Source of the DNA: Brachionus rotundiformis
Lineage: Eukaryota; Rotifera; Eurotatoria; Ploima; Brachionidae
Assembly: GCA_016802295.1 (NCBI GenBank)
Contig: JAESIW010000107.1
Coordinates: 235,351-299,350 of the forward strand
Reading direction: 5' to 3'
DNA: 64,000 nucleotides
Below, piece after piece: positions 12,301 through 22,207 of this stretch (positions within the stretch are counted from its first letter, which is position 1; the number at the start of each line of letters is the position of its first letter). The notes under the pieces are model-generated. The model saw only the letters and a program-made list of their open reading frames with translations. It was not told where the DNA came from and ran no database searches. Made by a program: the position numbers and the translations under genes.

Positions 12301-12941
12301 AAATAGGTTAGTTCTATTTAAATAATAATTAATTTCCAAAGGCATTTGTCATTTAAATTCAAAACCATTCAGGCTGGTTTCGAAGCCCCATTTATCACGG
12401 TGATAACTTTATTAAATAAATATTTAACTTTTAAATTTAATATTCTAAGATATGAATGTCAAGTTTAGCCTCGAAAGATCTCGAGTGCTCAAATGGACTG
12501 GGCTAAATTAGATTTAGAGAGTTATCTTTATAATTTATTTTAAAAATATCTTTTCGTTTAATCAAATATTTGTTTAAGTTAAGGTTATTAAAAACCGGTT
12601 TTAGAGTGTAACATTTGAATATTAAAAGAAGGAAAATAATTTAATATTTTTTTATTTTCCGGATCAATTAACTTCGAATTTTTAATAAAATTTTGTGATG
12701 TTTTATTTTTGTTGTTTGATTTTAATTTAGATATAACATTAATAAAAAATAGTTAATTTGTCTACATTCACCTACTACTAAATTAAAATTTATTTTTTGT
12801 GTCAAAAAGTAAAGATAATAAAAAATTTTATCTCATATACAATTTTAATCTGATAACCTATCTTTACATAGGTATTTTTTATTTTATTTAGAAAATTTAT
12901 TTAAAAGAAATGTTTTTTATTTTTCAAAGTTAATTGTACAA
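9357..12941. other. long AT-rich intergenic region
   Basis: Apart from the LINE remnant at 9890-10640 no exon, RNA gene or clear repeat was found. Sequence from about 10700 to 12900 is dominated by A/T runs. Confidence 0.55.
9890..10640 (+). mobile_element. decayed LINE reverse transcriptase
   Basis: Fragments in shifting frames recall LINE reverse transcriptase: a DFSQAFD block (palm motif upstream of the fingers), then SHKLL and GLNGISLDWMES (about 9930-10030), and, after a gap of degraded sequence, WSMKLNLSKCKIMYFGRR (about 10575-10630). The pattern W..KLN..KCK.M.FGR follows the YADD region in CR1/Jockey-type elements. The YADD box itself was not found. Multiple stops show it is a relic. 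Confidence 0.7.
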
Positions 12942-13750
12942 ATGGCAGACACACACAACCAGAACTCATACACCAACCAGACATTTTTGAACGACGAGTC
13001 CCAGCCGCCGCCCTACAGTTCCATTTATCCATTCAACTCGGCCCAATCCCAGTCAAAACTAAACGAACCAGTGTCCAGTGTGCCGGATTTGTTCCAAAAC
13101 TCATCCGAACCGATCAGTTATGACCAGTTGTTCTTGACCAATTTGCCCTCTCAAAGCCAATATGTCCTAAACACTGAGCCTGTGGTAATTCGCATTGAAT
13201 CGAGTATGCAGACCAGACTTCAAAAGCAGTTCAGTTTACATTTTCAAAAGTCCTATCTAATCAGACACATATTGTTCATTTGTTTATCAAGTCTCACTTT
13301 AATTTCTTTCCAAATTGTTCTCATGAATTACAATGCGCTACTAAGTCACATTGCCAGTGGTCTATGGGCCGGCTTTGCCAATTTGATCACTCTACTTTCA
13401 GCTGTTTTAGCAAGTAAGCTGAAATATAAAGAAAAAAAGCATTCTGAAATTTATTTTTCCTTTTAGTCAAGTATTCTAAGTTATGGTTGTTGATAAGTAC
13501 AATTTTGGTACATTTTTTATGTATAACCTTAAATATGGGTGCTTTAATTGTGGTCAATTGTGTTGCGGCAACTCGATATTCTTCCTGTTCAAGAACAACA
13601 TTTACCACCAATTTCATGGTCAATTGTGAAGAGTCGAATTTGAAATACGGCAGCATAGCCATGATTGTATTAGGCGCAGCTTGTATGTTCACATTGACCA
13701 CTTTTTTCTTTAAATTAATTGCTGTTTTTAACAATAGTCAAAGACAATAA
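12942..13750 (+). CDS. four-pass membrane protein A (MS4A/TMEM176-like architecture)
   Basis: Exons 12942-13413 and 13467-13750 join in phase 1 to give 251 residues. The first 100 are hydrophilic, rich in Pro, Ser and Gln, and contain a PPPYS (PPxY) motif near residue 25 that could bind WW domains. Four hydrophobic segments follow, roughly residues 105-128, 138-158, 163-188 and 218-245. The loop between segments 3 and 4 has cysteines (SSC and VNC) that could pair. SGLWAGFANL at the second segment recalls the conserved W-G turn of MS4A-type proteins. Three related genes lie at 14852, 18191 and 26393 with the intron at the same place. Likely a plasma or endomembrane protein; function is unknown and family naming is tentative. 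Confidence 0.82.
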
Positions 13751-14851
13751 AATTAAATGTACCCTAAGAGTTGTTTTTTATATTGTAAATAAATTATGAC
13801 ATCAGCTTGATTTATCTTTTTTTTAGAATCTCATTTACCTTTGGTTATCCTCAAAATATGTCATAGTTGTGTCTAAATTTAATTTAATAATAATTAATCT
13901 TTAAAATAAATCATTTATTGGATGAAATTTTTAGCATGAGTCTGATATTAAAGCCTATTCAACCACATTATCAAGATTTGGTAAAATAAACAGACCGAAT
14001 AGGTCCGAATTGACAACAAAAAGTCATCATTCAACCAAAAAAGGTGTTTTTGTTTCAATTGTAGAGTTATCTATTATAGAAATGGTATAAAATTGATAAA
14101 ATATTTGAAAATATCAAATGAAGTTTGCTCAGGCTAAATTTCATTATTTATTTTTTTCTAGCTGGTCTCTTTAACTTAAATAGTCTAGTTTCATAGAAAT
14201 AAATTCATAAAAGATAATTGATTTATTTTAGAATTTAATTTAATTATGATACAAAAATTCTAGGCTAATCTAGATATTAATAAATTGTTCAATTGTAAGA
14301 ATTTCACATTAAAAAATTAAAGATTAATTAGAAGCCCTGTGGAATTTTTATAAACTAGTCTAATAAGTACTTTTGACAAATATTAAATATCATAAGTAGT
14401 ACATTTGAGAATTTAGATAAAACAAAATCGACTTAAAATGCTGATTTTATTATATTACATTTGATTTTAGTTTGTAATTAACATCACTAATCATGTTTAA
14501 TTAAAATTAATAAAATTTTATTTTAAATGCTTCATTACATTTAAACTACTTCATTTGCCAATAGGTTTCTTGTTCCAGGCCCAAATATCTGCCTCAAAAA
14601 CACGCACTAAAAAATTTGATGTTTATTTTATTTCATATCTTATTAAACATTGATAATATTGCTAAGCTCAAAGGATTGGAAAAGAAAAAAAAAGTTTTTT
14701 TTTATAATTTATTAAAGAGATTAAGATTCTGCTTTTATAATCAATAATAAAAAAAAACTAAATAATAGCATAAAATAAATGAATTATAATATTAAATGTT
14801 TATATGGAAAATAGTAAAAAAATTCCTATAATTTATTTATAGAATCGGAAA
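13751..14851. other. intergenic, nothing recognised
   Basis: AT-rich spacer between two paralogous membrane genes. I see no exon, RNA gene or repeat. Confidence 0.5.
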
Positions 14852-15597
14852 ATGACGAGCAAAGATGGTAAGAAGCCATTTTATCGAGATAATTTAAAGC
14901 TTGATTTTTCCAATTCAGTCGATTTTTTGAATGCAAACGAGGCTTATTTTTTTGGTGATTCTAAATTAGAACTTGGATCTTTTGACGACAGAATGGACAG
15001 TCCAGAGTTTGATGATATGATTGTTCAGCAAGAAGAGTTCATTAGGCGGCAGCTTAAAGAGCACTATCCGCTGCTTTACGTCATTGTGGACTCGCTGGTA
15101 ATGACCATTTTGAACATAATATTGATCGTTTTGCAAATAGTGGCCACTAAATACAACGCAGCTTTGGCCTATCTGGGCTCAGCTATTTGGGCAGGAATAT
15201 ATAACTTGATAGCTGTCCTACTGGTCATTTTGACAAGTATTTTTAGACAAAAAAAACTTTCTTTAATTTTATTTTAAGAATAAATATTTTTATATGCTAA
15301 GTTAAATTCCGCAATCCCACATTGGTAATGATTGCCAGCACGGTCAAACTTTTTGGAATGATTGTCTCATTTAGTGGCTTTGTTCTGGTAAACATGGTGG
15401 CATTTTATCACTATAATTGTTTGGCAGTGTCCTATTACAGGCCGTGCTACAACTCCAACATGAAGCCAATTCATTATATGATTATAATACTTGGTTCTCC
15501 TTGTGTCATTTTATCTGTTGTTTTTTTTATTTATTTTCAATTCAAGTTACTAGCCAAGATAAGAATAGGAAATGATAAATATGCAGAGACAAACTAG
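14852..15597 (+). CDS. four-pass membrane protein B
   Basis: Exons 14852-15236 and 15302-15597 (phase 1) give 226 residues. It has an acidic N-terminus without the proline-rich tract of protein A, then four hydrophobic segments. SAIWAGIYNLIAVLLVILT at segment 2 aligns with the equivalent part of protein A, and IKF after the intron aligns with IKY there. The third loop keeps two cysteines (NC...PC). The intron lies at the same codon and phase as in A. A TTTATAG directly precedes the start (AG at 14841-14842), so the 5' leader is probably spliced, in cis or to a spliced leader. Function is unknown. Confidence 0.82.
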
Positions 15598-15933
15598 AAA
15601 TTGTGAATTATTCATTTATACATAAATATATTTTTTAAAATAAATAATAATGCTGAAATGATATTTTTTTCTCTTAAAAAAGTGGTATTACCAAATTTTT
15701 GCCACCATTAGGCTTTGTAAATTATTTAATAAAAATTATTAAGATTTCTTGTTTTATTTTGATTGAAAAATTTCTATTAAGCAAACAAAAAATAAATAAA
15801 TAATTAGTTTACCTATGTTGTTACTACCAGTAAAAATAATTTATTAAAATCTGGAAAAGAAAAACTAGTACAGATAAAATGAATGTATAAAAAATATTAA
15901 AAAAATTAATTAAAATTTTTGACCAAAATAAAA
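15598..15933. other. intergenic, nothing recognised
   Basis: Convergent spacer between the plus-strand gene ending at 15597 and the minus-strand gene ending at 15934. It contains AATAAA-like signals for both strands and no other feature. Confidence 0.5.
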
Positions 15934-16256
15934 TCAAGCCCTCCGGTAGTGGATAAGCGGCTTTAATTCGAACTTCTTATTTCTTGATTGATAGATGAAT
16001 GAGTTTTTTTGGGCGACAAATTCAGCTGACTCAGGAGAATCGAATTCGACCAGGACATCTTTTGATTTATCATGATCCAAAACACACGGGTATTCAGTAA
16101 TGCCCACCACAGGCTTGAATTCAAAGGCTTCAGATGCCAAATACCATTTTAAATCCTCAATATTGATTTCTTTAGGCACTGATCTGAAGATGACAAACTT
16201 ACTTTATAAAAGTTTTTAAATATAATAAAAAATTATGCTCAAGACTACCTTTTCAT
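15934..16256 (-). CDS. small RRM-like protein, 85 residues
   Basis: Two exons on the minus strand, 16256-16249 and 16183-15934, join in frame through a 65 bp GT-AG intron. The start exon encodes only MK plus two bases. The product resembles half to two-thirds of an RNA-recognition fold: a helix-like INIEDLKWYL segment, the strand VLVEFDSPESAEFV resembling RNP1 and its following helix, and a final strand ending in KFELKPL. It lacks a clear RNP2. No named orthologue comes to mind. A TTATTCCAG sits just upstream of the ATG, so the leader is probably spliced. The match to RRM is inference from pattern only. Confidence 0.6.
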
Positions 16257-16760
16257 TTTGGAAATTCAATTCTGGAATAAAACTTATAAACTAAACACTC
16301 ATTGTTCAGATTTAAAAATTTTTAAATTGCGAAATGAATATTTTGGATTAATTATTAAAGACCTAAAAAGTATTTTTGCCTTAGAAAAAATAATAATTTT
16401 GTTTTAATGGGTTTTTTTTTGTAGAATATCAAAATAATTATTGATTAGAATGACGATATAAATTTATCAAAATTACAAAGTTTTCCATTTGGCATTATAA
16501 AATATTTAAAAATGTTTACCTTAGTTACAAATGGAATTATCAGTTGAAAAAAAACTTTTTTTAAAATTTTTAAAAATTAAATAAATTTGAAGTTAAATTA
16601 AACAATTCTAAAATTTTACTAGAAAATTTTGAATAGAATTTTCTTTAGATTGTCATTTAATTTTTTCATAGTTTATTTAAAAAAAATAAAATAAAAATAA
16701 TTTATAGCCTAATTAGTTGAAAAAAAATGAAACAATTTTTTAATTTTATTTGTCCTTTTT

Positions 16761-17906
16761 TTAGACTTTTTTGAATAAGGACAAAAATTTTTTTGGGAAT
16801 GATTTTTTCCTGGAAATCTTATTTGCCAATGTGTTCTGATCCCAATCTTTCCAATACAAAACCTTGATAGTTTCTACGTGTCTGTTAACGTTGTGGCAAT
16901 TGGCTTTTGGGAAATTTTAATCTTTTAATCTATTTTCAATAAATTAAAGTTAATTCTTGCCTAATAAATGTTGATTAAGTGGTCCTCGGTCATTATACTT
17001 TAGTTGAGCACACAGTCCAAAAATGGCAAAGTCCACATCACATGGTTTGGTATCACTGAGCAGAAATTTCTTACTTCCGATCAAGGAATCCAAAGCTGAC
17101 AAATCGCGCTTTCCTTTTTCATAAATTTCTTGCTTGGTGTATCTCGCAGCACCACTATACCAAGCAGCCCTGAACATTCTATAGCTAAAATACCATATGG
17201 CCAATAGGGGAAGTCCATTTTCTTGCTTTGGAATAGGTGAATACCAAAATCTATGCAATACCATTGGCCTTGATTATCTAAGTTAGATATTTTTAAGCTA
17301 ATTATTAATCTACCATTTTAAGCTTTCCTCAACCAGAGCTTGAACACTTCTGGCAATAGCCTTCTGTTCTTCAGATAGTTCTGAATTTAGGTTAATCTGA
17401 AACACTTTACTCAAATATTCAATACATTTTTCCGAGTCCTCAATAACAAAATCATTGAGACGAATGAATGGTACTGTGCCTCTACTGGAAACTTTCATTC
17501 CTAGCTTATTCTGGAAAAATTTTGCCAATATTATCTCAAAGAAAAGTATCGATAATTACTTGATAATTAATATTAGCGGCACGACACCATGTTTCTAGTT
17601 TTAGACAAAAAGGCGACAGACTTGGCGAGTTAAGTGCTCTCGGAAACTGATAGATAATTACTGTATCTTTTGGAAAATTTTCAATTACAGGCTTTTTACT
17701 ATAATTAAGTTTATTATTAAGAAATTATTTTGACATCAAATTTACCCTTGAATTTTGTTTTTTAACAGAGAAAACGCTTTCAAGGAGCCTAATGCTGTGC
17801 TGGCAAATGCATACTTTAAAATTCCTGTCACTTGGCTTTGGTAAGCTTTTGCCAAGTAGTCAATTTTAATATTGGATGCCAAAAGTGGAGTTTTTTGTCT
17901 AAACAT
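16761..17906 (-). CDS. FAXC: failed axon connections (FAXC)-like GST-fold protein
   Basis: Five minus-strand exons, 17906-17746, 17698-17560, 17510-17314, 17268-16961 and 16903-16761, give 315 residues in frame. The N-terminal thioredoxin-like half has the YQFPR..NSPSLSPFCLKLE block typical of FAXC/metaxin proteins, followed by VPFIRLN and IEDSEKCIEYL. The C-terminal GST-like half has YRMFRAAWYSG..RY, the CDVDFAIFG segment and a final YWKDW (YWPDW in relatives). A hydrophobic-leaning first exon may target membrane. FAXC is implicated in axon development in flies; its biochemistry is not established. The fourth intron starts with GC rather than GT (TTAG/GCAAGA). The gene is head-to-head with the membrane gene at 18191, 285 bp apart. 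Confidence 0.88.
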
Positions 17907-18190
17907 TTTTTTAAAAAATAAATTAAACGCTCATTAATTGGATTTTATTTTTCAACATTTATTAATGAATTTTTTTGTTATATTGAAGATTTTTAATTTG
18001 TCTTTTTACTATGGTATGAAAAAAAACTTAAATTTTAAATATCATAAATTTATCTCTTTTTTTTACTCAAATTTTAAAATCATTCTTGATTGCAGAATAT
18101 CTAATCTGAGTAAAAGTCACTTGATTTTAATTTAATAGGAAGGTTTCTTATAAAATAAAAATAAACTTTTTTGAAAAAAATTGTTTAATA

Positions 18191-18709
18191 ATGACTTCAA
18201 ACGAAAAACGAATGCATGAAGCACAAGCACCAAACCAAGTGGAAATTCAAGTTCCTCCAACACCACAAATTACTTATAAAGAATTTCTGAAATTAAGAAA
18301 AGAAAGAATTGTGACTCGTCTACAAGGATTTAAAGTCTATTTTATAGTTCATTCAATAATAATGTTAATATTGTCATTAATATCATTTATTGGTTGGATA
18401 TTTTTTTTAATTGGAATTCATTTATTGCTCATAACCGGGTTATACATTTTAGCTGGAGTTTCATCTATGATACTTGGTAATAGTAACTTATATTTCTTAA
18501 TTCTATTTAATAATTTTATAATTTAAGCTTTTAATAGTAAATATGAGATGTTGGTTTTGGCTGTGGTTTCTAATTCCTTGAGTTTGGCAGCATCTTTTCA
18601 AATTTTTACCACTCCATATCTAACAATTTCACTTGTCACTTCGATTTTAATCATTTTTCCACTCACATTGTTTGTCATATTAGTTTACATTAAAATATTA
18701 AAAGACTAG
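18191..18709 (+). CDS. four-pass membrane protein C (shortest paralogue)
   Basis: Exons 18191-18476 and 18528-18709 give 155 residues. A 50-residue hydrophilic N-terminus with a PPTP motif is followed by four hydrophobic segments separated by very short loops. The intron is in phase 1 immediately after segment 2, the same place as in proteins A, B and D, which supports common descent despite low sequence identity. The large cysteine-containing loop between segments 3 and 4 is missing. Function is unknown. Confidence 0.75.
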
Positions 18710-19579
18710 TGGACATGGTTCGAGTCCAATTTATATTCAATTTATAAGATTAATTAAAAAAATTCAATCATTCAAATTTTGATAAAATTATTTACTCAAA
18801 TAAAATATAAAATAAATCTTTTCTTTGTTTAAAATGTATTAATGTTTTTAAAGATAAATTGCATCTAAAAATAAATAAGGTTCGATAATTAAAATACAAA
18901 TATGGCATAAACTTTGTCAAGAGGCTTTTGGTTAAATCTAGGCTCAAATAGGCATTCATTTTTTACATTCAATAATAAGCCCTAAAAATATATTGTTTAT
19001 AAAACTATATAAAAAAGTAAAACATTCAGCTACTTAATTTGTCGTTTTTTATCTATTTTCGAGAAATTAAATTTTCATTTTCACTCAAAATCTTAAAAGT
19101 AAATAACAAGATAAAATTTAATCAATCAAAAGACCACAATTTGCCTATCTTGTCACAGGACTTTAGTTATGATTCAAGAGTATGTATTTTCAAACAGTGT
19201 CCAAATACTTATCTGAATAGCTTATCACGCTATCATTAGCAAAAATTTTATTATATGAGATAAGAAAAATCATTAAAAGTGATAAAAAAAGTTGAAAATT
19301 GAGCATGTAGTTAGGTTTAGATTTGTCATTGCCAAGCTCAGGGTAATTTAGCATCTACTACTGTAATTCAAGGACTATTTATGATGCTAAATTGTCCTCG
19401 AGAAGGTTTACCATTTATTTCTTGTTATTCTTTTGATTCTTGTTCACAAATATGTAAATAAAATACTTCCCAGCTTAACAATTAATGTACTGGAGTAAAA
19501 ACCATATTATAAGATTTGTATTTAAGACAAGGAAGAGTTTAGAAAGGTCTGGGAAATAATTTTAACCAAGTGCATTATC

Positions 19580-19815
19580 TTTTTCACAATTAAGACTTAA
19601 TGCTGTCACACTTGACTTGAAATTATCCTATCTTTGTTTGAATTTATTGACTAGTGAAACTTCTACTATTCCTGGAAATAAATCATTCGATTTATTAGCT
19701 GCTCTATTAGTTAAGAAGTTGATCGTCTGTAGGCATTTGGCTGGGCCTTTGTGGGGTTCGGATAATTTCGACAAGATAATAATTAGACATACAAAATCTG
19801 ACATAACTGTTTGAA
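19580..19815 (-). mobile_element. LINE 3' coding remnant
   Basis: On the minus strand, INFLTNRAANKSNDLFP followed by VNKFKQR matches the tail of CR1/Jockey-type reverse transcriptases, where the pattern FF.NRVVN.WN.LP.....S.N.FK..LD is common. An EPHKGP segment precedes it. The surrounding frame is broken and no other domain remains. Confidence 0.5.
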
Positions 19816-20093
19816 AAGAAGTTTATTTATTAATTGAAAAAAGATGTTGGCAAGTTTATAATTTTTAAATTGGCAAATTATTTGATAATATCCAACTTTT
19901 TCACCTAAACTCAATTACAAATGATAAATATGCCAATTAAATATTATGATTCGTCTTTAAAGTCAAGTTTCATCAAAATCTTGTAGTTTCAAATCTAACT
20001 AAAATGATGATGTCACTTTTAAATAATTCTAATTAAGTCTCATAAACAAGAAAATAGATAAAGATAACTGAAATTAAAATAATGATAGAAAAA

Positions 20094-20488
20094 GGCATTG
20101 TGAATTTGATTCTTCCTATTTTGATAAACTTAAATCTACTAAAATAAAATTCACTTAAAAAAATACTGCTACATAGTGCAACATACTTTGCTGCATCTTT
20201 TTTACCAAAAAAAAGTCAAGTTTGTCAAGTCTTTGGCGATGACCAAAAATAAAAACTTTATTTTCTTTTTTTTAGGGAAACAGAATCAGTAATCTATTTA
20301 AGTCTTATTGATGCTTTACTTTTTGTTTTTTATCTACATCAGAAAAATTATTGTAGGTAAAAAAAGATTCAACAAAGTGTGTAGCACTATGTAGCAGTAT
20401 TTTTTTAAGTGAATTTTATTTTGGTAAATTTAAATGTATCAAAATAGGAAGAATTTTTGTTCTGTTTGTTTTTGAAATTCACAATACC
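20094..20488. mobile_element. 395 bp non-coding element with long inverted-repeat arms
   Basis: Positions 20094-20206 and 20356-20488 are near-perfect inverted copies, including the shared core ACTGCTACATAGTGC. The right arm carries about 16 extra bases near 20455-20475. The inner 150 bp is unrelated AT-rich sequence. AGAAAAA occurs just outside both ends (20087-20093 and 20490-20496) and may be a target-site duplication. The layout fits a foldback-type MITE. Transcribed RNA would fold into a hairpin of over 100 bp. Confidence 0.75.
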
Positions 20489-20953
20489 AAGAAAAAAGTT
20501 GCCAATATATTCCAAAGAACTAAAAGAGTATTTTCAATAAAGTAAATGGTCATCACATCATAATTTAATAAAAGCTTAATAAATAAGCGTGGGAGCAAAT
20601 TAACTCTTCTAAGCAGAACTTTACTGATGATTAGCTTGGAAAAATAATGCCAAGTTAAATTACTCTAAAAATTTGCAGATAAATTTTTGTAGTGGAACAA
20701 AAAAGAAAGCTGATTTTAATATCATTTTATTAAGTTGATGTTTTAATGAGTTTATAATATCTTTTTAAAAAAAATAATTAATATCAAATCAATATCTTAA
20801 AGCATAATTTGTAAAATAATTGAGAGAGAAAAAAAAATTAGCCGAAGAAATTTCGTATTCGAAAAAATGGACAAATTGAAAAATAAGGAAACCTCTTTAA
20901 TTATAAAACCCCCATCTAACACTGACCGACCAAACCACTTAACTAAAATAAAA

Positions 20954-21943
20954 TCAAAACTCATTTTCTTTTATTAAGAAATCGTCAATTAGATCGCACA
21001 AAATTAGGTCCTTAATGTCACAATTTTTGTTCACTTGTGACTCTTCTTTCACGTGACCATTTGGTAATTGCTTTGTATTTTGGTTCATCTTGGCACTCGT
21101 CCTAGAGACGATATTTAACAAGTCTTTCTGTTCTTCTTCATTCATTTCCACATCATTATCATGATATCCATTTGTTTTTGGCATGCCAAACTTTTCCAAA
21201 GACTTGTCCAACTGGTCAGCATTTTTGGCAAAGCTATTGAGCTCTTCGACCAGCGAAGCGTGCTTTGAATTCTCGCTTCGAATCGAATCTACACATTTTT
21301 TAAGCAAATCTACAATTGTGTGCAAATGGTCTCTAAACTTTTTGGCTATTTCGCTACGCTGTTGCTTCTGCATTTCCAGAATGCATCTGATATTGTCTCT
21401 GGCCTGGTGCGGCCTAAGCTCGTTGATTAAATGGTGCATGTTAATGAACAAAACTTCCAAGTCTTCGAGCTTTTGCTCGCGCAGTGATTTTATGATTACC
21501 ATTGGTTTGGGCGTGTCGGTTTCACCAAACTCGCTGCTTTGTACAGGCGCAGCTTGTTCAATTTGGGTATTGGGCGCCTTGACCAGAACTTCGAGCAAGT
21601 CCAGATAGGCAATAAGTATCGAGTGGTTTAGCTTTTTCAATTCGTGTTTGTAATTGCTGGTGTTTATGTGTGTCCGTGAGCCAGAGCTGGCCGAAGGTGC
21701 GCTCAGCGAGTATAGCTGCTGAATGCCTTGAGATTCGAGAGACCGGATGAGAACTTCGTTTGGATCGATTAGCCGACCGAAGCTGGTGTAGTTGTCTTTG
21801 ATGATTTTGGGTGGTGGAGGCGCTTTACCAGATTTGACATTTTCATTTGTGTACATATTTACATACTCCATGGGCGCTGACGGGTAGGTACTGCTCAATT
21901 GAGCCATTGGTGGCTCTTGTTGTTGATGCTGGCTGTCCATCAT
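20954..21943 (-). CDS. MED7: Mediator complex subunit 7
   Basis: Intronless, 329 residues. MED7 sits in the middle module of Mediator, which links activators to RNA polymerase II. Landmarks are STYPSAPMEYVNMYT near the N-terminus, PPPPKIIKDNYTSFG (about 41-55), GIQQLY, and the long helical block LKKLNHSILIAYLDLLEVLV (about 104-123) followed by DLEVLFINMHHLINELRPHQARD. It is longer than the 230-residue human protein because of an acidic, Gln- and Asn-containing C-terminal extension after residue 245. It lies head-to-head with gephyrin, 264 bp apart. TTGGTAAACAATAG upstream of the start is acceptor-like. Confidence 0.93.
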   Translation of the reverse strand: MMDSQHQQQEPPMAQLSSTYPSAPMEYVNMYTNENVKSGKAPPPPKIIKDNYTSFGRLIDPNEVLIRSLESQGIQQLYSLSAPSASSGSRTHINTSNYKHELKKLNHSILIAYLDLLEVLVKAPNTQIEQAAPVQSSEFGETDTPKPMVIIKSLREQKLEDLEVLFINMHHLINELRPHQARDNIRCILEMQKQQRSEIAKKFRDHLHTIVDLLKKCVDSIRSENSKHASLVEELNSFAKNADQLDKSLEKFGMPKTNGYHDNDVEMNEEEQKDLLNIVSRTSAKMNQNTKQLPNGHVKEESQVNKNCDIKDLILCDLIDDFLIKENEF

Positions 21944-22207
21944 TGCTGGACAGACGGTCTGGACACGGATCTATTGTTTACCAATTATAAGCAGATTTTA
22001 TATCAAATTTTTTGTCGAAATTATGCTTAACTAAATGATTATCTTTTATTAAAATTGGTTGTACTTTTTTTTAAAAATTAAATTTTTATGTGCATAATTA
22101 GCTTAACATTTTATTTGATTTTTTTACTCTTTTTTTAATAATTTAATTTTATTATTTTAATTTTGGAGAAAATTTTTTTAATTATCTTGAATTTTAATCA
22201 CGTGGCT

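Larger units (their letters stand above)
18710..20953. other. intergenic region with repeat remnants
   Basis: Contains a LINE 3' remnant (19580-19815), a perfect 11 bp inverted repeat AATTTAGCATC/GATGCTAAATT near 19350-19395, and the long inverted-repeat element at 20094-20488. No gene was recognised. Confidence 0.5.
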
